Part shown: in pieces, positions 1 to 5,143 of the stretch
Layout: each line of letters opens with the position of its first letter
Position numbering within the stretch: the first letter of the stretch is position 1
From: a bacterium
Lineage (GTDB): Bacteria > Cyanobacteriota > Vampirovibrionia > Gastranaerophilales > Gastranaerophilaceae
NCBI GenBank assembly: GCA_017541565.1
Contig: JAFXYU010000142.1
Location: forward strand, 1-10,110
Length of the DNA: 10,110 nucleotides
Reading direction: 5' to 3'
Position numbers and translations under genes: made by a program
The notes under the pieces: generated by a model
What the model was told of the DNA's origin: nothing
The model's input: only the letters and a program-made list of their open reading frames with translations
Database searches by the model: none

Positions 1-1
1 C

Positions 2-667
2 ATAATACACATTGAACAGATAAATAAAATTTACAAAGATTATTATAATGAATACTTACAATCTTTATATAAAAATGATTTAATACATTGTGCAAAAAAT
101 AAAGATACGAATGGTATATATTATTGTTATTCTAAATATAAAAATTCTCAATATATATCAACATTAGACAGTTTTAAAAATAAATTAATTAATGAAGATA
201 AAAACTCTTATATATGCTTATTTGAAACATCATCAAAAGACAATTTAGCAAAATACCAAGATATTATAGATAATATAATAACATATAGTAAGGCATATGA
301 AGAAAAGAAATTAAACAATTTTTATGTTTCAAGATATGGACAAATAAAAAATGGAGGAATGCTAAGCGCTATTTTAGTTGCTGATGCAATTCCTAGTAAA
401 AATTTTTACTATGATACATATACACCTCTATACGTTGTTCAAGTCTTAAATGGTGGAATAATAGTAAGAGATACCTTCCCAGAATCAAATAGCAAATATG
501 CTTATATAGATACTAACAAAAAATTTGTTGATAAGCAAAATGTAACAGGACGCTTTTTATATATAGGAACATATAAATATAAAAATCTTTTAGGTGTTAC
601 TAAAATAATTTATAAGTTTAAAGAAATCGCAATTCCCAATGAAGATTTTTATTTTATAAATAAGTAA
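2..667 (+). CDS. Partial hypothetical protein, 5' end cut by window edge
   Basis: The reading frame is open without a stop from position 2 to the TAA at 665-667, giving the last 221 residues of a longer protein. The ATG at 359 is internal: the frame runs through it, and the GGAGG before it sits only one base away, too close to act as a ribosome site. I do not recognise the family. The first half is rich in Tyr, Asn and Lys. The second half, after 359, reads like a compact beta-rich domain with alternating hydrophobic strands (YTPLYVVQVLNGGIIVRD, then GRFLYIGTYKYKN). No membrane segment is visible in the part present. By my count positions 1-240 hold only 42 G or C (about 18%), far below the roughly 40% of the aminotransferase gene, so the gene may have been acquired by transfer. 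Its start, any signal peptide and its neighbours lie outside the window. Confidence 0.7.
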   Translation: MIHIEQINKIYKDYYNEYLQSLYKNDLIHCAKNKDTNGIYYCYSKYKNSQYISTLDSFKNKLINEDKNSYICLFETSSKDNLAKYQDIIDNIITYSKAYEEKKLNNFYVSRYGQIKNGGMLSAILVADAIPSKNFYYDTYTPLYVVQVLNGGIIVRDTFPESNSKYAYIDTNKKFVDKQNVTGRFLYIGTYKYKNLLGVTKIIYKFKEIAIPNEDFYFINK

Positions 668-760
668 ATCGTTCTAATTATAATATTTTCAATTATTAAA
701 AGAAATCAAACTGATCCTTCTTGTGTCGAATTGTCTATTGATATGAGATTCAGCAGGTAG

Positions 761-778
761 GGTGCAATTTTTTGCACC
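761..778. repeat. Perfect hairpin GGTGCAA-TTTT-TTGCACC
   Basis: Seven-base-pair perfect stem (761-767 and 772-778) with a TTTT loop. The TGCACC/GGTGCA core recurs, imperfectly, around 1060-1081, 1973-1992 and 2778-2794, always outside genes. No T-run follows on either strand, so it does not look like a standard intrinsic terminator. It could be a dispersed palindromic repeat or a protein-binding site. Confidence 0.55.
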
Positions 779-883
779 AAATTAATTCTCGAAATCTGTG
801 TTCATTTTCTCAAAATGACTATTGTTTAATATAGGCTGGAGCGCAAGCGGAATGCCGAAGTAACACGGAGCACAGTGAACGAC

Positions 884-903
884 TATTTTGCGTAAGCAAA
901 ATA
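884..903. repeat. Perfect hairpin TATTTTGC-GTAA-GCAAAATA
   Basis: Eight-base-pair perfect stem closed by a GNRA-type GTAA tetraloop, a loop class that is stable in RNA. It is flanked by direct repeats AGTGAACGA at 874-882 and 905-913 and lies in the GC-richer patch. The GNRA loop makes an RNA role possible, but a DNA repeat is equally compatible. Confidence 0.5.
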
Positions 904-1006
904 AAGTGAACGATTGCGGAGTGTGGAGCAATAATCCGATAAAATCCCATCCCCTCTGAAAAAATCGGCAACTTAATTTTTAGTGCAAACTTACTAATAA
1001 GTTACT

Positions 1007-1025
1007 GTTGGGTTGAAAACCCAAC
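1007..1025. repeat. Perfect hairpin GTTGGGTT-gaa-AACCCAAC
   Basis: Eight-base-pair perfect stem with a three-base loop. Its right half and flank (1011-1032) are repeated in degenerate form at 1091-1112: both read GG-T-AAAACCCAA-CT-CTCG apart from a few changes. GTTGGGTT-type palindromes are commonly seen as dispersed repeats in bacterial genomes; no T-run follows, so termination is not indicated. Confidence 0.5.
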
Positions 1026-1037
1026 CTACTCGCTTGC

Positions 1038-1100
1038 TGCGCACCTTTTTACTCATTTTTTGGTACAAATTTGCACCAAAATTTATTGTCGGCTTAAAAC
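1038..1100. repeat. 63-base dispersed repeat, copy 1
   Basis: This segment matches 1950-2012 at about 58 of 63 positions without gaps, by eye. It contains a near-perfect 20-base palindrome close to TTGGTGCAAATTTGCACCAA (one base differs here). The two copies lie in the same orientation on either side of the gene at 1277-1723. Confidence 0.7.
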
Positions 1101-1276
1101 CCAATCTTCTCGGTTTTATCCTAAAAATTAACAGTATCAGGGAATCTGTGAATAAATTGTTTTTGAGATAATTTGCTTTTAAACGACAAATTATCGTTAT
1201 TTTTGTTATAAAACATTAAATCTTTTTAATAATATTGTAATTTGTATTTATGCTCATTTTTATTCCTTGTTGATAT

Positions 1277-1723
1277 TTAGATTATCTTATATAAACGCAG
1301 AACCTTCGCAAATTCTTTTTTTAACTCTCCTTCTATCTCAACACCTTCATCACCAAAAGCATCCTTACTCCTTTTATCACAAATTTTTTCTACTATTGCA
1401 CGTTCATTTTCTGTCAATTCTTCAAATGAATTTTTACTATTTGCACTTTTCCATAAAGCAATTTCTTCATTAGATAATATAGATAATTCATCTTTAGATA
1501 GTTCCTCTGCTGTATTTTTACATTTTTTTGCATCAAAAGTTTTTTTAAATTTACTAATGAAACCTCGTACTCGAGTGCAAATGTTATTTAAAGTGTTTTG
1601 TTTGGGTTTGATAAATACATCACCTGTTGCATGACTAAACAGTGTTTTCAACCCATTTTCGTTTGCCCTAAAAGTCGTATTATTTTGCGGGATAGTTATG
1701 TTTGTTTGAACATTTAGTGACAT
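1277..1723 (-). CDS. Small hypothetical protein (148 aa)
   Basis: The frame is open to an upstream ATG at 1786, but I place the start at 1723. A Shine-Dalgarno-like AGGTG sits seven bases before that ATG, and a good promoter (TTTACA, 16 bases, TATAAT; 1776 to 1749 on the reverse strand) lies between the two candidate starts, so the upstream ATG would not be transcribed. The protein starts MSLNVQTNITIPQNNTTFRA, with no signal peptide or membrane segment. Residues about 48-70 are basic. Residues about 72-145 are charged and probably helical, with acidic clusters around SKDELS and GVEIEGELKK. I do not recognise the family. The short Asn/Thr-rich N-terminus ending in 'FRAN' is a style I associate with Gastranaerophilales proteins, by recollection rather than search. 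It is a single-gene unit flanked by the two copies of the 63-base repeat. Confidence 0.7.
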   Translation of the reverse strand: MSLNVQTNITIPQNNTTFRANENGLKTLFSHATGDVFIKPKQNTLNNICTRVRGFISKFKKTFDAKKCKNTAEELSKDELSILSNEEIALWKSANSKNSFEELTENERAIVEKICDKRSKDAFGDEGVEIEGELKKEFAKVLRLYKII

Positions 1724-1748
1724 ACATCTACACCTTTTTTCTACACAC

Positions 1749-1776
1749 ATTATAAATAAGTTATACAAACTGTAAA
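1749..1776 (-). promoter_or_regulatory. Promoter of the 148-aa hypothetical gene
   Basis: On the reverse strand, TTTACA (1771-1776, five of six matches to the -35 consensus) is followed after 16 bases by a perfect TATAAT (1749-1754). The predicted transcript starts near 1742, leaving a leader of about 20 bases that carries the ribosome site. This is the best sigma-70-type promoter in the window. Confidence 0.6.
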
Positions 1777-1791
1777 AATTGATCAATTTTT
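1774..1791. promoter_or_regulatory. 18-base perfect palindrome over the -35 box (operator candidate)
   Basis: AAAAATTGATCAATTTTT is perfectly palindromic around GATC and overlaps the -35 box of the promoter at 1749-1776. A dimeric repressor bound here would block RNA polymerase. It could also be chance in AT-rich DNA, although the two-base-per-step symmetry over all 18 bases makes that less likely. Confidence 0.45.
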
Positions 1792-1949
1792 CTCTATTTT
1801 TTACAATTCTTCACACAAAAAACCTAATTAATCTCTTTTATTAGTTTGCAGATTAGGGTTTCTACCCCCAACAATAACAATTTATATACATTTGGGCAAT
1901 TAAAAGTTTTATTATAAAGAAAAATCAAACCTGACAAAAAGGAACATTC

Positions 1950-2012
1950 TGTGCACCTTTTTACTCATTTTTTGGCACAAATTTGCACAAAAATTTATTG
2001 TCTGGTTAAAAC
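1950..2012. repeat. 63-base dispersed repeat, copy 2
   Basis: Second copy of the element at 1038-1100, in direct orientation, differing at about five positions. It lies just beyond the 3' end of the leftward gene ending at 2030, so it is probably transcribed as part of that gene's 3' region. The palindromic core is less well kept than in copy 1. Confidence 0.7.
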
Positions 2013-2029
2013 AAAACCTGCAAACGTGT

Positions 2030-2716
2030 TTATTTTGACATTACATCACTTGATTTAACATAAACAGGAGTGTTTAATTTAAACGAGATTTTACTTCCTG
2101 CTTTCATTTTGTAATTCAAACCTTTTGCCATTGAACTGATTAGAAGTCCAAAGCCCTTACAAGTTCTCGGAACAACAACCAAACCTACAACAGTTACAGA
2201 TTCTATTGCAACTACTGCAACACTTATTATAGAAAAAGTTATGATTCCTATTCCGGCAGGAAATGCTCTTATAGTATTCAAAATTTGAGAAGATTTTAAA
2301 TCGCTTCCGCTCTTTGGCTCCATCCTTACAGTATAAATTTTCTCATTCGGGAAAATTATTTTATCAATCAAAATATACGCCTTTGCCCTTTTAAACACAG
2401 GTTCACTCTTCTTAACTTTTTTAAATTTACCCAAAAATCTTGTATTCTCAGGTAAAGTCATTCCGTTAGAGGCTTTTACTTTTGATGCCAAACTGAAATA
2501 TATCTCGTCATCAACATTTGCTTCGTTTACATCTATATCCGATTCCAACTCAAGCACATAAGTATTCTTGGGACTCAAATAAACCGTATCGTCCTCAACA
2601 GACGTTGAAAAAACGTTTTGGTCATCTTCAACATAATCATTTGTTTCAGATAATACAGGCGCTACCGTAATAAAATTTACCATTAATATTAATATAAAAG
2701 ATAACAATTTTTTCAT
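2030..2716 (-). CDS. Secreted protein of unknown function (228 aa)
   Basis: The N-terminus is a classical signal peptide: MKK, a hydrophobic core to about residue 20, and probable cleavage after APVLS. An acidic linker (about 26-62) follows, then a beta-rich domain (about 70-135). Next comes a long hydrophobic, glycine-containing stretch (about 152-183) that could be a membrane segment or hairpin, and a C-terminal strand region (KAGSKISFKLNTPVYV). Residues 70-131 resemble residues 153-215 of the 268-aa protein at 5842-6648: both have a 'T-(FL/IL)-G' turn, a Ser-centred turn, then 'I-(D)' and a strand ending in a basic or Gly-rich turn. The two look like diverged paralogues. The start is supported by AGGAAG eight bases before the ATG and a promoter 31 bases upstream. 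The protein probably acts in the periplasm or outer envelope. I do not recognise a named family. Confidence 0.75.
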   Translation of the reverse strand: MKKLLSFILILMVNFITVAPVLSETNDYVEDDQNVFSTSVEDDTVYLSPKNTYVLELESDIDVNEANVDDEIYFSLASKVKASNGMTLPENTRFLGKFKKVKKSEPVFKRAKAYILIDKIIFPNEKIYTVRMEPKSGSDLKSSQILNTIRAFPAGIGIITFSIISVAVVAIESVTVVGLVVVPRTCKGFGLLISSMAKGLNYKMKAGSKISFKLNTPVYVKSSDVMSK

Positions 2717-2753
2717 TTCTTACTCTTCCTTATCAAAACTATTCTTTTAGAGA

Positions 2754-2783
2754 ATTATAAAACAAAAATGTTGTATAGTGCAA
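2754..2783 (-). promoter_or_regulatory. Probable promoter of the 228-aa secreted-protein gene
   Basis: Reverse-strand TTGCAC (2778-2783), 18 bases, then a perfect TATAAT (2754-2759). The -35 hexamer is one arm of an imperfect GTGCAA...GTACACC inverted repeat (2778-2794) that resembles the palindromes at 761-778 and around 1070. The -35 match is only three of six, so the call rests mainly on the -10 box. Confidence 0.4.
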
Positions 2784-2902
2784 TTTTGTACACCAAAATA
2801 TTTTTTAAACTCTCTGCTCAAAAACACTATGACAAACTGATATTTTACAGTTTATATTTATATTATAAACTTAACCCGACTTTTTCAATTGTGTTGTTTA
2901 TA

Positions 2903-3304
2903 TTATGCTTCAATTTCCAATTTTTGAACTTCATCTTCGCTTCCGTAACCTGCTTTTTCTAAAGTATCATTATATCTTGCTTGTGCCTTTCTGACTTCTT
3001 CATTCTTTTTCTGAACATCTTTTTTTGCTGCTTCAAATGATGCTTTGGAAGCTTTTACATTTATTGATGTTCTGTCGTTTTCTACATCGAATCTTTTTGT
3101 ATTAATTCTGCCTTTTCTGTCAACCAAGCCGGTTACGGTTTTATCGAAAATTCCGTCACCATCTATATCAATTCTTACGGAACCGTCTTCCGCAAACATC
3201 ATAATACTTTTGTCACTAAGATCTACCTTCTTGTTTGCTAACTCTGTTCTTACTTCACTTGAATTAAAAGCTTTTGATAACAATGTTTTGTCTACTTGTG
3301 TCAT
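2903..3304 (-). CDS. Small protein with DxDxDG loop and predicted coiled coil
   Basis: A 133-residue protein with no signal peptide. Its start is well supported by GAGGAG seven bases before the ATG. Residues 46-54 read DIDGDGIFD, a DxDxDG calcium-loop pattern of the kind found in EF-hand, dockerin and TSP3-like repeats. It is preceded by a strand (GSVRID) and followed by TVTGLVDRKGRI, so the fold is more likely a beta turn carrying one loop than a helix-loop-helix EF-hand. Residues about 84-118 are rich in Lys, Glu, Ala and Gln and are probably a coiled coil. The tail is acidic. A single loop with no partner may bind calcium weakly or not at all. It is transcribed away from the membrane-protease-like gene at 3575 across a shared control region, with a predicted -10 TATAAT at 3395-3400. 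The family is not recognised. Confidence 0.75.
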   Translation of the reverse strand: MTQVDKTLLSKAFNSSEVRTELANKKVDLSDKSIMMFAEDGSVRIDIDGDGIFDKTVTGLVDRKGRINTKRFDVENDRTSINVKASKASFEAAKKDVQKKNEEVRKAQARYNDTLEKAGYGSEDEVQKLEIEA

Positions 3305-3394
3305 AATTTTTCTCCTCTTCTTGTATAATTTCTCGTATACACTTACTAGGTTTTTCTAAGAATAAAAATTGCGTAAATTTTTTTATTCCGTTTC

Positions 3395-3424
3395 ATTATA
3401 TTAAATTGTATTTAGCATTATCAT
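3395..3424 (-). promoter_or_regulatory. Weak promoter candidate for the DxDxDG protein gene
   Basis: On the reverse strand, ATGATA (3419-3424, four of six -35 matches) is followed after 18 bases by a perfect TATAAT (3395-3400). This would leave a leader of about 85 bases before the ATG at 3304. The surrounding DNA is very AT-rich, so chance matches are likely. Confidence 0.3.
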
Positions 3425-3478
3425 TAGGTTTGAGGCAATTGTAAAGTTTTTTATATTTTGCTTAACAATATTAAGATT

Positions 3479-3494
3479 TGTTACATCTGTAACA
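3479..3494. promoter_or_regulatory. Inverted repeat TGTTACA-TC-TGTAACA (operator candidate)
   Basis: Two perfect seven-base arms separated by two bases, in the divergent intergenic region and about 80 bases before the gene at 3575. The size and symmetry fit a site for a dimeric DNA-binding protein. No regulator gene is adjacent in the window, so the partner is unknown. Confidence 0.4.
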
Positions 3495-3512
3495 TTAAAA
3501 ATAACAACTAAA

Positions 3513-3524
3513 TAATACGTATTA
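3513..3524. promoter_or_regulatory. Perfect 12-base palindrome TAATACGTATTA
   Basis: Perfectly self-complementary and 50 bases before the ATG at 3575, about 19 bases from the inverted repeat at 3479-3494. It is a possible second operator in the same control region, but a palindrome this short in AT-rich DNA may be chance. Confidence 0.3.
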
Positions 3525-3574
3525 CTAGCAATTTTTATTTTTTCAGTACTTATATAGATAAAAGGTTTGTGTAA

Positions 3575-4435
3575 ATGACGGCAATTTCCAACAATAATAG
3601 TTCAAAATCTTCTTTTAAAAACGGCGCTATTGGCACTGCCGCTTTTATTGCCGGTTGGGAGAGTCAAACGTATCTTTCCAAATTTGCCAGAATACCTGTC
3701 CTGAAATACTCAAAACCTCAGTTTGAATATATTAGAGGCGGAGGTTTCTTACCCTACGTTAATAATGCCCTGGAACAAAACGGACTCATGGACAAAGTCG
3801 AGATAGTTAACGTTAACAAAAATAATGCAAAACAAATATGGAAAGATTTGAATTTTAGAACCGAAGAAAAAACTACCATTCGAAAAATAATTGATCACCT
3901 GCTAAGACTGCCTTCCGCTGAAAATTCTTTCGTCAGAACAGTGAACGGATCCAACGCTTTTTATTTACCCCGCAGGAATGCAATTGTTTGTAACTTTGAA
4001 AAATTTGGCGCTCCAATCTTTCACGAGATTCAACACAAAATCAACAGAACCTCTTCAAATATATTTTTAAAATCTCTCGCTAAAGTTAAACATCCGCTTG
4101 CAATATTCGGACCTTTAAGCATTTCTTGCTGCGCATTGATTAGGGACAAAAAGAAAGACGGAGAAAAAGAAAACATTTTAGATAAAATTAAGAATAATTG
4201 CGGATTGTTGGCATTTTTGTGTGTACTTCCTCACACGATTGAAGAATTTATTGCAAACATAAAAGGAACAAGCATCGCTAAAAAAGCAGGAGTTAGCGGA
4301 GAACTGCTAAAGAAGATTAAAGTCACTCATAAAGTTTCTATGATAGGGTACGGCGCAAGCGCGTTGATAACCGCACTATCGGTCTGGGGAGGAAATAAAA
4401 TACGGGATTTAATCTGCAAATTGAAAGATAAATAA
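3575..4435 (+). CDS. Membrane protein with HEIQH zinc-protease motif
   Basis: A 286-residue protein with a soluble N-terminal part and hydrophobic segments near residues 174-189, 208-221 and 253-271. The key motif is FHEIQH (149-154), the HExxH zinc-binding and catalytic signature of metallopeptidases. It is preceded by a hydrophobic strand with polar residues (NAIVCNFEKFGAP), as usual for gluzincins. A later EEFIANIKG (223-231), after a hydrophobic segment, could supply the third zinc ligand glutamate, in a position comparable to the ExxA-type helix of M48 and related enzymes. No family is assigned with confidence. There is no signal peptide; the N-terminus is Asn/Ser-rich and polar, with a short hydrophobic patch (GAIGTAAFIAG). 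The start has AAAGG nine bases upstream. It appears to be transcribed alone, reading away from the 2903-3304 gene. A peptidase role is inferred from the motif only. Confidence 0.7.
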   Translation: MTAISNNNSSKSSFKNGAIGTAAFIAGWESQTYLSKFARIPVLKYSKPQFEYIRGGGFLPYVNNALEQNGLMDKVEIVNVNKNNAKQIWKDLNFRTEEKTTIRKIIDHLLRLPSAENSFVRTVNGSNAFYLPRRNAIVCNFEKFGAPIFHEIQHKINRTSSNIFLKSLAKVKHPLAIFGPLSISCCALIRDKKKDGEKENILDKIKNNCGLLAFLCVLPHTIEEFIANIKGTSIAKKAGVSGELLKKIKVTHKVSMIGYGASALITALSVWGGNKIRDLICKLKDK

Positions 4436-4491
4436 CACAGACCGACAGAGCATTTCAACAGTTTTATCATACACTTCTCTTTTCTTTGTAA

Positions 4492-4497
4492 TATAAT
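4492..4497 (+). promoter_or_regulatory. TATAAT box placed for a leaderless transcript
   Basis: A perfect -10 box ends seven bases before the ATG at 4505, so transcription would begin at or next to the start codon. No Shine-Dalgarno sequence is visible in the 25 bases upstream. The -35 region is poor (best CATACA, three of six, 18-base spacing), so the call depends on the -10 position and on the missing ribosome site. Confidence 0.35.
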
Positions 4498-4504
4498 TGT
4501 TTTT

Positions 4505-5143
4505 ATGGAAGAGATTAATACAATTTATTGTGACTTTGACGGGACAATAACGAAGAAAGACGCAGTTAATACATTCTTTGAAATGTATGCGCCTGAAAAT
4601 TGGCTGGAATCCGAACAATTGTGGATTGACGGGAAAATCACTTCGCAAGAAAACGCAATTATTCAAGTTGGCTTATTACCTGAAATTTCGCAAAAACAAC
4701 TTGATGATTATATTAATAATATCGAAATAGATGAGAGTTTCCCCGAATTTGTAAAATACTTAAATACACAAAACATCAAACTCACAATTCTTAGCGACGG
4801 ATTTGATTTATTCATAACAAAAACTCTTGAGAGATTTAATCTCAAAGGTATCAATGTATTTGCAAATCATCTTGTCTACGAAAACATGAAATTTAAAATA
4901 GAATTTCCATACCACAATTCAACTTGTGATGTCGGAGCGGGAATGTGCAAATGTAAAAGAGTTAATGAAAATAGGTTCTGCTACATTGGCGACGGAACGA
5001 GTGATTTATGTATAGCAAAAAAAGCGGACATTCTTTTTGCAACAAAAAAATTAGATGAATATTGTAACAAAAATGCAATAAAACATATTCCGTTTAAGTC
5101 TTTTCGTAATATTATAGAAATATTGAAAGAGGGAATTTTATAA
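4505..5143 (+). CDS. MtnX-like HAD-family phosphatase
   Basis: A 212-residue haloacid dehalogenase-type phosphatase, complete for the family. Motif I is DFDGT (10-14), with D10 the expected phosphoryl nucleophile and D12 the general acid. Motif II is SDG (97-99). The motif III lysine is in GMCKCKR (146-152). Motif IV is GDGTSD (162-167), which binds magnesium. A small helical cap lies between motifs I and II (about 18-75), as in subfamily IB. The cysteine cluster before the motif III lysine (CDVGAGMCKCK) resembles MtnX-like enzymes, which dephosphorylate 2-hydroxy-3-keto-5-methylthiopentenyl-1-phosphate in methionine salvage. Other salvage genes are absent here, so the substrate is not settled. 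The start is fixed by the motif I position; no ribosome site is present and a leaderless transcript is suggested. Its stop overlaps the start of the next gene by one base, so it heads a probable three-gene operon. Confidence 0.85.
   Translation: MEEINTIYCDFDGTITKKDAVNTFFEMYAPENWLESEQLWIDGKITSQENAIIQVGLLPEISQKQLDDYINNIEIDESFPEFVKYLNTQNIKLTILSDGFDLFITKTLERFNLKGINVFANHLVYENMKFKIEFPYHNSTCDVGAGMCKCKRVNENRFCYIGDGTSDLCIAKKADILFATKKLDEYCNKNAIKHIPFKSFRNIIEILKEGIL

Larger units (their letters stand above)
668..1276. other. Gene-free stretch rich in hairpins and short repeats
   Basis: I see no credible gene in this 609-base stretch. It holds at least six inverted repeats: 761-778, 884-903, 988-1003, 1007-1025, an imperfect one around 1060-1081, and 1167-1195. 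It also has a comparatively GC-rich patch (about 835-960) with repeated AGTGAACGA words, and one copy of a 63-base repeat (1038-1100). It may be a remnant of a non-coding mobile or REP-like element, or an untranslated structured region. It shows no recognisable tRNA, riboswitch or terminator with a clear T-run. Confidence 0.6.

Noticed and set aside
359..667. A 102-residue gene beginning at the ATG at 359
   Set aside because: The same frame is open upstream to position 2 with no stop, and the purine-rich motif before the ATG is one base away. It is the tail of a longer gene.
835..960. tRNA or riboswitch in the GC-richer patch
   Set aside because: I could not fold a cloverleaf, found no CCA-adjacent acceptor stem and no known riboswitch core; only short hairpins and repeats are visible.
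750..1120. CRISPR array
   Set aside because: Repeated units are few, unequal in length and not regularly spaced, and there are no cas genes nearby.
1167..1195. Terminator for the leftward 148-aa gene (GATAATTTG / CAAATTATC)
   Set aside because: A good nine-base-pair stem, but the reverse strand has no T-run after it (TCAAAAAC), so I do not call it a terminator.
1724..1786. Extended N-terminus of the 148-aa gene from the ATG at 1786
   Set aside because: The best promoter (TTTACA/TATAAT, 1749-1776) lies inside this extension, and AGGTG precedes the ATG at 1723.
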